From: CAYQMF01 sp964418595
GTDB taxonomy: Bacteria; Planctomycetota; UBA1135; UBA2386
Length of the DNA stretch: 64,000 nucleotides
Assembly: GCA_964418595.1 (NCBI GenBank)
Contig: CAYQMF010000018.1
Span: forward strand, 1-64,000
Direction of reading: 5' to 3'
Both the position numbers and the translations under genes were made by a program. The notes beneath the pieces were generated by a model that had not been told where the DNA came from, ran no database searches, and worked only from the letters and a program-made list of their open reading frames with translations. Shown piece by piece: positions 1 to 8,240 of this stretch (position 1 is its first letter; every line of letters begins with the position of its first letter).

Positions 1-81
1 TTCCCGCACTCCGGGCACATCAAGGAAGCGGTGATCTTCGGCGCCACGAACACCCCGCCGGCGGGGCGCCGATCACGGTGA
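1..81 (+). CDS. 3' end of an unidentified protein-coding gene (partial)
   Basis: The reading frame that starts at base 1 is open to a TGA at 79-81 and has strongly G/C-ending codons (TTC CCG CAC TCC GGG CAC ATC AAG), the coding signature of this genome. The frame of the following gene has A/T-rich third positions until about base 60. Coding therefore seems to run in frame 1 up to about base 65 and in frame 3 after that. This is either a separate upstream gene that ends in a 4-base GTGA overlap with the next start, or one gene interrupted by a one-base indel in the GGGG run near 62-65. The 26 visible residues are too few to identify. Confidence 0.4.
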   Translation, partial: FPHSGHIKEAVIFGATNTPPAGRRSR

Positions 82-806
82 GTGCGTCGGCCCGCGACGC
101 GAGCGGTGCAGTGCGCATCGGGCGCAGCGCTCCGATTGCCCCGCAGGCCGGCGTCACGGAGGTGGGCATGATCGTCCTCGATCGGCAGCGCGCATTGCTG
201 ATCTCTGGCGTCACGCGCAGCTCGGAGCCGGCGAACTCGCGGGCCATCCGCGACTACTTCGCTGCCGGGCTGACGGCATTGACGATCGACGTCGACGTCG
301 TCGACGAGCTGACGCAGGCCATCGATCCGGGCTACTCGCTGGTCTGTGACCTGCGCTTCTCCAACGTCTTCAACCTTCCGCCGGCGGAGCGGACCGCACT
401 TGCCAGCTGGCTGGCACTCGGCAGGACGCTCATCATCCACGGCGAGAACCGGGCGTTCGTGACGCGCAACACGGCGGTGCAGGACTTCCTCGTCGCGCTC
501 GGTGGTGGGCTCGTGCAAGTGGCGAACAGCAACGGCGCCGATGCACAGGCCTGCGTCCACCCCGTGATCTGCAGCGAACCGAACCGCGTGACTTCGGTCG
601 GGATGAGTCTGTCGGGGCGCATCACATCGCCGGGGCTCGGCAGTCGCGTCACGGCCGACTCGATCGCGGTCTGGGATCGCGGACAGCTCACCCAGTCCCC
701 TTCGGCAAAGGCAGTACTGATCCTCGAGATCAACATGTGGACCGGCAACCTGGGAGTCGCGAACCGGGCCTTCTTCGACAACCTGGTGACCTTCGGGACG
801 CGGTAG
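78..806 (+). CDS. hypothetical protein, possibly the C-terminal part of a larger secreted protein
   Basis: From the GTG at 78 the product is 242 residues. It has no signal peptide from this start and no motif I can assign. The middle (about residues 75-150) alternates strands and helices and includes LVCDLRFSNVF and RTLIIHGENRAF. It could be a Rossmann-like or amidotransferase-like fold of the kind found in exported planctomycete proteins, but that is a guess. The GTG overlaps the TGA of the preceding frame. If the indel explanation for bases 62-65 is right, this is the C-terminal part of a longer protein. It converges on the minus-strand HEAT/VWA gene, leaving about 60 bases. Confidence 0.55.
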   Translation: MSASARDASGAVRIGRSAPIAPQAGVTEVGMIVLDRQRALLISGVTRSSEPANSRAIRDYFAAGLTALTIDVDVVDELTQAIDPGYSLVCDLRFSNVFNLPPAERTALASWLALGRTLIIHGENRAFVTRNTAVQDFLVALGGGLVQVANSNGADAQACVHPVICSEPNRVTSVGMSLSGRITSPGLGSRVTADSIAVWDRGQLTQSPSAKAVLILEINMWTGNLGVANRAFFDNLVTFGTR

Positions 807-866
807 GAGGTGGCGACAGCGGTTCGCAGGGCCTTCGCGGGACCGCCACCACGCTGGGGGCCCGCT

Positions 867-2987
867 TCACCGTCGTCGCAGGTACGTTCCTCCGCTCTCG
901 ATCGCGAGTTGCCGGAGCAGCTCACTGTCGGTGCCGAAGCCGATCGCATGGATGGTCACGCGGCGGCTGCGGTTCCAGTGGGCGATCTCGGTGGCGAGGG
1001 CCTTGGGGTGCGTGATGACGCCGAGCGAGGGTTCGCCGTCGCTGAGCAGGTAGATGGTGTCGACGGCCATGTCGGCGAAGGCAGTGCGCAACGCGGCGTG
1101 GAGATTCGTGCCGCCGCCGGCGCGGAGTGCAGCCACGAAATCGCTGACCTCCGAGAGCGCGGTGCCGTCGAGAGCCTTGAGCTTGCCCGACCAGGCCTGT
1201 GCCTGATCCGCGAAGACGACGACTTCGACGAGCGTCTCATGCCGTACGGTCGGCTCGCCCGGCGTGCGCGCGCGCTCGGTTGCGGTGCGAACCAGTTGTC
1301 GCAGCGTGGTGAGAAGGGCTTCGCTCGCGGCGCCGAGACGGGTCACTCCGTCTGTTCCGACCTTCTCCGCCATGCTGCCGGAGACGTCGATCACGAAGCA
1401 AACACGGTCGCTCACCACGGGGAGATCGTGGTAGGTCGCGGCCGCCGTGACCGTGGGCTTGGCACGCGCGCTTGCGTCTGCGGCTACGGCAACCTCGCCC
1501 AGCTTGAACGCGCCGCCCGCCGCCCGCCACCACTGCTCCCAGAAGCGAGCCTCCGTGTAGTCGAGGCCAGTCAACCCCACGAGGGCGGCCTGGACTTCAG
1601 CAGCCAGGCGCCCGTGTTCGTCGGGGAGGCGGGCGATGAGCACGGGGATCGAACTCTTGTGGCGGACCAGGACGCAGAACCGGCAGGCCGCCGAGCGGAT
1701 GTGCCAGTCGGGGTCGGCGAGCGCCTCCTGTGCGGCGGTGAGCGCCGGCAGGTGGCGGAGGTCCGCGAGGAGGTCGAGGCCAGCCATGCGCCGAGCCGAG
1801 CTCGGCGTCCGCAACTCGGCCATCAGGTACGCGACCCACTGTGGATCGGTCTTGCGCGCCGGATGGAGGATGTGGGCAGCTTCGGCGCGGATCGCGTCGC
1901 TGCCGTTGTGGAGCATGGCGTCGATCCGCGCGGGGGCCGCCGTGATGGCGTGCTTGCGGAGGAGCACCAACGCGCGCTGCTGCACGTCGACGTCCGCGTC
2001 GCCAAGGGCCAGGTCGATGGCGGCCGTCAGCTGTTCGCGCTGCTCCAGGGTGTCGAGCAACGCGAGGGCGCGCAGGCGCGTCGTGGCCTCCGGGCGGCGA
2101 AGTGCAACTCGCTCGATGTCCTTGGCGAGCGCGAGTCGCTGCTCGGCCGCGAGCCAGCCGAGGTCATAGTCGACCCATCCCTCGCCGGGGACGGCGACAT
2201 CGAGAACGAGCTCGATGTCGCCCTCGGCGCGGGCCACCACGCACGCGTACGCCAGGGCACCCCGCATCCGACCGTCGTTGCGCACGTCGGGTTCGGCGGC
2301 TCGCGCCGCCAGGCAGGCGCGCGCCGCCAGGGGGTCGATGTCGGCGAGCTGGCGCAGGCTCTCGATCGCCAGTTTGCGATCCTTGTCCTGCAGGTGGTCG
2401 CGCAGCCATCGCGCCAGGGTTGTGTCCTTCTTGTGCGAACGCAGCGCGAACAGGATCTCGTACGCCTCGTCGCCCCGCGCCGCCGCGAGCAGGCGGCTGA
2501 GGGCTTTGGTGGCCTCCGGCTTGTCTGCGGCGCTGGCGAGAGCCTGGCGGGCGGCCGAGCGCATGACTGCATCGCTCGACGTGATGGCCTTGGCCAGGCG
2601 CCGCAGGCCCGCTGGCCCCTGCGCGACCAGGCCGTACGCCGCGCTCTGCCGGTTGTCGCTGGTCTCCGTAGTGTCCTCGAGCGTGTCGCTGAGGATCTTG
2701 CCGACCACGGGGTCGACGTGCTGCTGCAGGAGTCCGAGCAACTCCAGCCTGACGGTGGCATCCTTCTCGCCCTTCCAGAGGTCGAGGATCAACACTCGGC
2801 ACGCACTCGTTTCGAACTGCGCCAGAGCGCGCAGCGCCGGGAGCCGCTCGGAGCCCGGACGCTTGCGTTCCTGCTGGACGAGGCGGCGGAGGGCGGAGAA
2901 CTCGAGACTGTAGGGATCCTGCGCCCGCAGGCCCGGCATCGAGACCAGCCAGAGGAGGAGGAACAACCACGACGTGAAGTGGGGCAC
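867..2987 (-). CDS. secreted HEAT-repeat and von Willebrand factor A domain protein
   Basis: A 706-residue exported protein. The chosen GTG at 2987 has AGAAGG eight bases upstream and starts a short signal peptide (PHFTSWLFLLLWLVS, cleavage near LRAQ). An ATG at 3032 would add 15 residues. Residues about 40-480 are rich in alanine and leucine with repeated two-helix units typical of HEAT/armadillo repeats. Residues about 525-706 form a VWA domain with the MIDAS motif DVSGS (Asp about 534) and a later LLSDGEP loop, so metal-dependent ligand binding is expected. HEAT plus VWA proteins are common in planctomycetes and probably act as periplasmic or surface scaffolds. The gene is divergent from the serine dehydratase gene. 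Confidence 0.85.
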   Translation of the reverse strand: MPHFTSWLFLLLWLVSMPGLRAQDPYSLEFSALRRLVQQERKRPGSERLPALRALAQFETSACRVLILDLWKGEKDATVRLELLGLLQQHVDPVVGKILSDTLEDTTETSDNRQSAAYGLVAQGPAGLRRLAKAITSSDAVMRSAARQALASAADKPEATKALSRLLAAARGDEAYEILFALRSHKKDTTLARWLRDHLQDKDRKLAIESLRQLADIDPLAARACLAARAAEPDVRNDGRMRGALAYACVVARAEGDIELVLDVAVPGEGWVDYDLGWLAAEQRLALAKDIERVALRRPEATTRLRALALLDTLEQREQLTAAIDLALGDADVDVQQRALVLLRKHAITAAPARIDAMLHNGSDAIRAEAAHILHPARKTDPQWVAYLMAELRTPSSARRMAGLDLLADLRHLPALTAAQEALADPDWHIRSAACRFCVLVRHKSSIPVLIARLPDEHGRLAAEVQAALVGLTGLDYTEARFWEQWWRAAGGAFKLGEVAVAADASARAKPTVTAAATYHDLPVVSDRVCFVIDVSGSMAEKVGTDGVTRLGAASEALLTTLRQLVRTATERARTPGEPTVRHETLVEVVVFADQAQAWSGKLKALDGTALSEVSDFVAALRAGGGTNLHAALRTAFADMAVDTIYLLSDGEPSLGVITHPKALATEIAHWNRSRRVTIHAIGFGTDSELLRQLAIESGGTYLRRR

Positions 2988-3199
2988 GGAGTTGGCCTTC
3001 TGGGGACCGGGATGCCTTGGTCTTCCCGACACGGCGCACGGGGAGCGAGACCGTCGATCCGGATCGTCACCGCGTCAGCGGCGGGGTCCAAGCGCAGAAA
3101 AAAGGGCGACCAACCGGCGACGCTCTGGCGGCCGTGTGACCGGTCGCGGCGGGTATCGTGCCGAGTCGTCGACTGCGTTCTTCGCGGCTGCCTCCCACC

Positions 3200-4777
3200 A
3201 TGCCCACCACTCTCCCTCCCAGCATCTTCAACGACGTCGTCGGGCCCGTGATGCGCGGGCCGTCGAGCTCGCACAGCGCGGCGTCGGTGCGCATCGGCCG
3301 GCTGGCCCGCGACCTGTGCGGCGGCGCGCCGGAGCGCGTGCTCGTCGAGTTCGACACCGAGGGCTCGCTGGCGACGACGCACGCGAGCCAGGGTTCGGAC
3401 ATGGGGTTGTTCGGCGGGCTGCTCGGGTGGGAGGCGGACGATGCGCGGTTGCCGGAGTCGGCGGCGGCCCTGGCGGCGGCGGGGATCGCGCTGGAGATCA
3501 GGATCGGCAAGCTCCACGACCCGCATCCGAACACGTACCGGTTGACGCTGTGGAAGGACGGCGTCGAGACGCGCCTCGTCGCCCTCTCGACGGGCGGCGG
3601 GATGATCGAGGTGGTCGAGATCGACGGCGTGCGCGTCACGCTCCACGGCGACTACGCGGTGACCCTGCTCGACGTGGCGGGGGACGGCGCGACGCTGGCG
3701 GCGAAGCTGGGGGAACGCGCCGACGTCGACGCGGTCACCGCCATCGGCAAGGGACCGGCGCTGGTCCTGGTGTCGGGGCAGGCGTGCCTGCCCGACGCGG
3801 TGACGAAGGCACTGCCGGGCATCACCCGCGCGCGGCGCCTCGCGCCGGTCCTGCCCGTGCGCTCGCGCAAGGGCCTTGCCGTGCCCTTCCTGCACGCGGG
3901 CGAGATGGTGGCCAAGGCCGATCCGAAGACGCGTCGGCTCTCGGAGTTCGCGCTCCAGTACGAGTGCGCGCGCGGCGGTATCGACGCCAGCGCCGTCTTC
4001 GCCCACATGCGCAAGATCTTCGCCGTCGTGCGCGGCGGCGTCGCGCAGGGCCTCGCCGGCACCGAGTACCAGGACCGCATCCTCCCGCGCCAGAGCCATC
4101 GCTTCGCGGCGATGCTCGAGCAGGGCAAGCTCCTCGACGGTGGCATCCTCAACAAGGCGATCCTCTACGTCACCGCGCTGATGGAGGTGAAGAGTTCGAT
4201 GGGGGTCATCGTCGCGGCGCCCACCGCCGGGTCGTGCGCGACGTTCCCGGCCACGTGCCTCGCCGCCGCCGAGGCCCTGCGCGCCGACGAGGAGACGATC
4301 CTGCGCGCGATGCTCGCTGCCGGCCTCATCGGGGTGTTCGTCGCCACGCGCTCGAGCTTCGCGGCCGAGGTGGGTGGCTGTCAGGCCGAGACCGGCGCAG
4401 GCGCCGCGATGGCGGCCGCCGCCCTCGTCGAGCTGATGGGCGGCACTGCGGCGCAGGGCCTCTCCGCCGCCAGCCACGCGCTGCAGAACGTGCTCGGTCT
4501 GATCTGCGATCCGGTCGCCGGTCGCGTCGAGGCGCCGTGCCTCGGCCGCAACATCGCCGGCGCCGCCAACGCCATCGCCTGCGCCAACATCGCGCTGGCC
4601 GGCTACGACCACCTCATCCCGCTCGACGAGGTCCTCGACGCACACCGCGAGATCAGCGAGAGCATGGCGCGCGAGCTGCGTTGCACGGCACTCGGCGGGC
4701 TGTCGATCACCAAGGCGTCGAAGGCGATCGAGGCGAGGCTGTGCGGGACGCCGACCGGCTGCGGGAGCTGCGGGTAG
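3200..4777 (+). CDS. sdaA: L-serine dehydratase (L-serine ammonia-lyase), iron-sulfur dependent
   Basis: Deaminates L-serine to pyruvate and ammonia in the cytoplasm. The 525-residue product contains both halves of the single-chain enzyme. The N-terminal beta domain carries GPSSSHSA (residues about 15-22). The alpha domain carries the cysteines expected for the [4Fe-4S] cluster in GSCATFPATC, VGGCQAE and the C-terminal CGTPTGCGSCG. The ATG at 3200 was chosen because the family begins just before the FNDVVGPVMRGPSSSHS region; an upstream GTG at 3158 adds 14 arginine-rich residues without similarity. It is somewhat longer than the usual 450-460 residues. It looks monocistronic. Confidence 0.95.
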   Translation: MPTTLPPSIFNDVVGPVMRGPSSSHSAASVRIGRLARDLCGGAPERVLVEFDTEGSLATTHASQGSDMGLFGGLLGWEADDARLPESAAALAAAGIALEIRIGKLHDPHPNTYRLTLWKDGVETRLVALSTGGGMIEVVEIDGVRVTLHGDYAVTLLDVAGDGATLAAKLGERADVDAVTAIGKGPALVLVSGQACLPDAVTKALPGITRARRLAPVLPVRSRKGLAVPFLHAGEMVAKADPKTRRLSEFALQYECARGGIDASAVFAHMRKIFAVVRGGVAQGLAGTEYQDRILPRQSHRFAAMLEQGKLLDGGILNKAILYVTALMEVKSSMGVIVAAPTAGSCATFPATCLAAAEALRADEETILRAMLAAGLIGVFVATRSSFAAEVGGCQAETGAGAAMAAAALVELMGGTAAQGLSAASHALQNVLGLICDPVAGRVEAPCLGRNIAGAANAIACANIALAGYDHLIPLDEVLDAHREISESMARELRCTALGGLSITKASKAIEARLCGTPTGCGSCG

Positions 4778-4985
4778 GGAAGCGGGGAGTCATGTCGGGA
4801 GTCGGGACTGCCGTTTCACGAAGGATGTGGCAGGCCGGCACGGTGAACAGCTTCCGTCGGCCGAGTTGACGGGCGCCGTGAACCAGAACCAGATCGGGCT
4901 CGCCGCCGCCGACTTCCCTCTCGCAAGAATCGCCGCGGGGCGTAGACACGCGCGGACCATCATCCCCGGAACCCAGGGTCATCCC

Positions 4986-7001
4986 ATGCTCGCGACCGCA
5001 CTGCTCCTCGCGTCGTTGTTCCCGCAGTCCGACGACGCACCCAAGCCCGCGTCCGATCGCCTCGCCCTCGACCTCCTCCTCGATTGGGAGACCGTGGCGC
5101 AGCCGACGCTGTCTCCTGACGGCACGCGGGTCGTGTTCACCCGATCCTGGACCGACAAGATCGAGGATCGCATGCGCTCGGCTCTGTGGATCGTCGGGCG
5201 CGATGGGGCGCGACCGCGTCAGCTCGTCGAGGGTGGCGGCGCTCGATGGTCGCCGGACGGGACGCGCATCGCGTACGTCGCGGAGGGCAAGCCGGCCGGC
5301 GCGCAGGTGTGGGTGATGTGGCTGGACACGCGCGAGGCGACGCAGCTCACGCACCTGACGGAGGGGCCGGGGGCGCTCGCGTGGTCACCCGACGGCAAGA
5401 CCATCGCGTTCACGATGCAGGTGCCGGAGAAGGAGGGCTTCGACATCAAGCTGCCGAAGAAGCCCAAGGGTGCGAAGTGGGCGGCGGAGCCGACGGTGAT
5501 CACGCGGTTGAGCTACCGGCGCGATCGCGAGGGGTATCGGCCGGCGGGGTACCGGCACATCTTCGTGGTCGACGCGGTGCAGGGCGGCACGCCCAGGCAG
5601 GTGACGAGCGGGGACTTCGACCACGGCGCGCCGGACTGGACGCCGGATGGCAAGGAGCTGGTCTTCAGCGGGCTGCGCGTGGCGGACGCGGACTGGGAGT
5701 GGCGTGAGTCCGAGGTGTATGCGGTGGGGGTGGCGGACGGCGCGGTCCGGCAGCTCACGACGCGCAAGGGTCCCGACGGTGGGCCGCGGGTGTCGCCGGA
5801 CGGCAAGTGGATCGCGTACGTGGGCTACGACCAGAACGACGACACCTACAGCGTCGCCGACCTGTGGGTGATGGCGAGCGATGGGAGCGGCGCGCGCGCG
5901 TTGACGGCGGGGTTCGACCGCCAGCCCGAGGACCTGCAGTGGGCGAACGACTCGCAGGCGGTGTTCTTCGCCGCCCAGAGCGAGGGCACGACGCACGTCT
6001 GGAAGGTGGGTCTGGACGGCAAGCGGACGCAGCTCACGCGCGGCAACGAGCAGGTCGGCCTCGGCGACGTGGGGCGCGACGGGGCGTTCGTGGCGACGGT
6101 GACCTCGCCGTCGGAGCCGGGCGACGTGTTCGCCTTCTCGGCGAAGGGCGAGCGGACCCGGCTCACCGACGTGCATGGCGACCTCCTGGGCCGCGTGAAG
6201 CTCGGCGCGGTGGAGGAGGTGAAGGCTCGCTCGCGCGATGGGCTCGCGGTGCAGGGCTGGCTGGTGAAGCCGCCGGACTTCGACGCCACGAAGAAGTACC
6301 CGCTGATCCTGCAGATCCACGGCGGCCCGCACGCGATGTACGGCGTGGGCTTCGAGTTCGAGCGCCACAACCACGCCGCCGAGGGCTACCTCGTGCTCTA
6401 TGCGAACCCGCGCGGCAGCACGGGCTACGGCAAGGCCTTCGGCAACGCGATCAAGAACGAGTACCCGGGCAAGGACTACGACGACCTGATGGCGTGCGTG
6501 GACGCGGTGATCGCGCAGGGCTGCGTCGACACCGACAACTTGTTCGTGTACGGCGGTTCCGGCGGCGGCGTGCTCACCTGTTGGATCGTGGGCATGACGT
6601 CGCGCTTCCGCGCCGCCGTGTCGATGTTCCCGGTGACCAACTGGATCAGCTTCGTGGGCACGACCGACGGCGCCTCGTGGTACCGCAACTTCGCGAGCCT
6701 GCCCTGGGAGTCGATCGACGAGCACTGGCGCCGCTCGCCGCTGCGCCTGGTCGGCAACGTCGCGACGCCGACGATGCTCATCACCGGCGAACTCGACCTG
6801 CGCACGCCGATGGCGCAGACGGAGGAGTACTACCAGGCGCTCAAGCTGCGCAAGGTCGACACCGTGATGGTGCGCGTGCCCGACGAGTACCACGGCGCCG
6901 CCGGCCGGCACGTGAGCAACCGCCTGCGGCGGATCCTGTACGTGCGCGGCTGGTTCGAGAAGCACAAGGCCGCCGCCGCGTCGAAGCCGGCCGGCGGCTG
7001 A
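4986..7001 (+). CDS. S9 family prolyl oligopeptidase-like peptidase
   Basis: A 671-residue serine peptidase of the S9 (dipeptidyl peptidase IV / acylaminoacyl peptidase) type. The ATG at 4986 gives MLATALLLASLFPQS, a short signal-like segment, so periplasmic location is likely. Residues about 30-400 form a beta-propeller with repeated TLSPDGTRVVF- and WSPDGKTIAF-type PD40 motifs. The C-terminal hydrolase has the nucleophile in GGSGGG (Ser about 525), Asp about 604 in LDLRTP and His about 636 in DEYHG, so the triad is complete. The open frame extends upstream to 4827, but without propeller-type sequence. It converges on the next gene with 3 bases between the stops. Confidence 0.93.
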   Translation: MLATALLLASLFPQSDDAPKPASDRLALDLLLDWETVAQPTLSPDGTRVVFTRSWTDKIEDRMRSALWIVGRDGARPRQLVEGGGARWSPDGTRIAYVAEGKPAGAQVWVMWLDTREATQLTHLTEGPGALAWSPDGKTIAFTMQVPEKEGFDIKLPKKPKGAKWAAEPTVITRLSYRRDREGYRPAGYRHIFVVDAVQGGTPRQVTSGDFDHGAPDWTPDGKELVFSGLRVADADWEWRESEVYAVGVADGAVRQLTTRKGPDGGPRVSPDGKWIAYVGYDQNDDTYSVADLWVMASDGSGARALTAGFDRQPEDLQWANDSQAVFFAAQSEGTTHVWKVGLDGKRTQLTRGNEQVGLGDVGRDGAFVATVTSPSEPGDVFAFSAKGERTRLTDVHGDLLGRVKLGAVEEVKARSRDGLAVQGWLVKPPDFDATKKYPLILQIHGGPHAMYGVGFEFERHNHAAEGYLVLYANPRGSTGYGKAFGNAIKNEYPGKDYDDLMACVDAVIAQGCVDTDNLFVYGGSGGGVLTCWIVGMTSRFRAAVSMFPVTNWISFVGTTDGASWYRNFASLPWESIDEHWRRSPLRLVGNVATPTMLITGELDLRTPMAQTEEYYQALKLRKVDTVMVRVPDEYHGAAGRHVSNRLRRILYVRGWFEKHKAAAASKPAGG

Positions 7002-7004
7002 ACG

Positions 7005-8105
7005 TCACCGGCCGATGACGATCTTCGCGGCGTCGGACATCCCGATCGGCGGCGGGCCGAAGTCGAGCCACTGGGCGTAGAACTTCGCGCCGATCAGGTA
7101 CTCGTCGTTGGGGATCGGGAGCGTGACGGCTGCGGTGCCGAAAGCCGTGGTGAACGCCACCGCGATCGCATCCGGGGAGACGCACAGGTTGCACGCCGGA
7201 AACCCGAGTCCCACGAGGTTGAAGGGCAGAGTCCCGCCGCTCCAGGTCGTGTTGCTGACACCGAGGATGAGGAACGTGGGCACCGACGGACACGCGCCGG
7301 TCTCGGTGATCTGGAAGGTCGGGTTGCCGATGGTCGGCAGGCCGCCGGCGTAGCCGATCGCGGGGGGCAGCACGCCGCAGTTGGGACACCCCGTGCAGAA
7401 CGTCGAGAACTGCGCGGGGCAGTTCAGCACCACCCGGAAGTTGTCGTAGCAGTGCGTGCGCGTCGTGGCCACGAAGCCGCTCACGGTGGCGACGAAACCG
7501 AACGAAAGCGCCCCGCCGGCACACCCGAAGTTCGGGTTGCTGAGGCAGTTGGTGGTCAGGCCGGCCGCCGTGGCGCCGGTGACCTGGCAGAACGACGTTG
7601 CCGGCAGCGCATTCCAGATGAGCGTGGCCCAGGGCACGGAGAACGCCGCCAACGGCGGACCCACGTACAGCACGCCCCCTTGCACGATCGCCGGCCACAC
7701 GAGGTGGCCCGGCGCGACGGTCGCGCCGTTCCTGTGATCGAGCCGCACGGTGATGTCGCTCACCGGGCAGTCCGGACAGTCGGTGCCGGGGATCCAACTC
7801 GCCGCCGAGAGGAGGACGCGCCCAGCCGTGTTCCCCGCCGCGTTCGGGACCGTGCAGGTCACCTGCATCCCCGGCGCGGGGTTGCCGCAGTTGTTGACGA
7901 CGAAGGCCGACAGCCCACCGCCGAAGTTGACCGACGGCGCGAATGCAGCGGGGCTCGTCCACCCGGCGAAGGTGGTCTCGTGCAGGACCCGGTTGCCGAA
8001 GCCGCCGCCGCCCTGCGGGGCTTGCCCGGGCAGGGGCGCGATCGCGAGGCAGGGCGCGAGAGCGAGCATCAGGGACAGCGTTGGGAGGGATCGGTGGGTT
8101 CGCAT
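7005..8105 (-). CDS. secreted hypothetical protein with shared C-terminal beta module
   Basis: A 366-residue exported protein. The N-terminus is basic, then hydrophobic (SLMLALAPCLAIAPLPGQA), a clear signal peptide with cleavage near residue 29. The mature part is rich in glycine, asparagine and cysteine with many aromatic beta-strand motifs and no known catalytic signature. A cysteine-rich patch (FCTGCPNCG) is near residue 225. The last ~95 residues (FLILGVSNTTW, LPFNL, TLPIPN, FYAQW) resemble the C-termini of the proteins at 13712-14776, 50942-53956 and 53972-55336. An AAGGAG lies about 16 bases upstream of the ATG. Function unknown. Confidence 0.8.
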   Translation of the reverse strand: MRTHRSLPTLSLMLALAPCLAIAPLPGQAPQGGGGFGNRVLHETTFAGWTSPAAFAPSVNFGGGLSAFVVNNCGNPAPGMQVTCTVPNAAGNTAGRVLLSAASWIPGTDCPDCPVSDITVRLDHRNGATVAPGHLVWPAIVQGGVLYVGPPLAAFSVPWATLIWNALPATSFCQVTGATAAGLTTNCLSNPNFGCAGGALSFGFVATVSGFVATTRTHCYDNFRVVLNCPAQFSTFCTGCPNCGVLPPAIGYAGGLPTIGNPTFQITETGACPSVPTFLILGVSNTTWSGGTLPFNLVGLGFPACNLCVSPDAIAVAFTTAFGTAAVTLPIPNDEYLIGAKFYAQWLDFGPPPIGMSDAAKIVIGR

Positions 8106-8227
8106 CGGGGTTCTCTTGCTCCTTGGATGGGTTGGAGGCTGTCTCCTCGATCCGCGAAGGGCGGCGGCACCGGACAGACTTCTCGTGATCCCGCGACCTC
8201 ACCCGCGACTCGCGTCTCGCCGCGGTC

Positions 8228-8233
8228 TACCCT
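8228..8233 (+). promoter_or_regulatory. candidate -10 element for a leaderless transcript
   Basis: TACCCT ends seven bases before the GTG start at 8241, and there is no Shine-Dalgarno sequence. This spacing puts the transcription start at or next to the start codon. The same arrangement occurs at 27043, 58084 (minus strand) and 63345. No good -35 box is visible, so this rests on spacing and shared pattern. Confidence 0.3.
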
Positions 8234-8240
8234 CGCGCCC

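Noticed and set aside
1463..1480. TTGGCACGCGCGCTTGC-like sigma-54 promoter match
   Set aside because: The spacing between the GG and GC elements is 13 rather than 12 bases, and the site lies inside the HEAT/VWA gene on the opposite strand.
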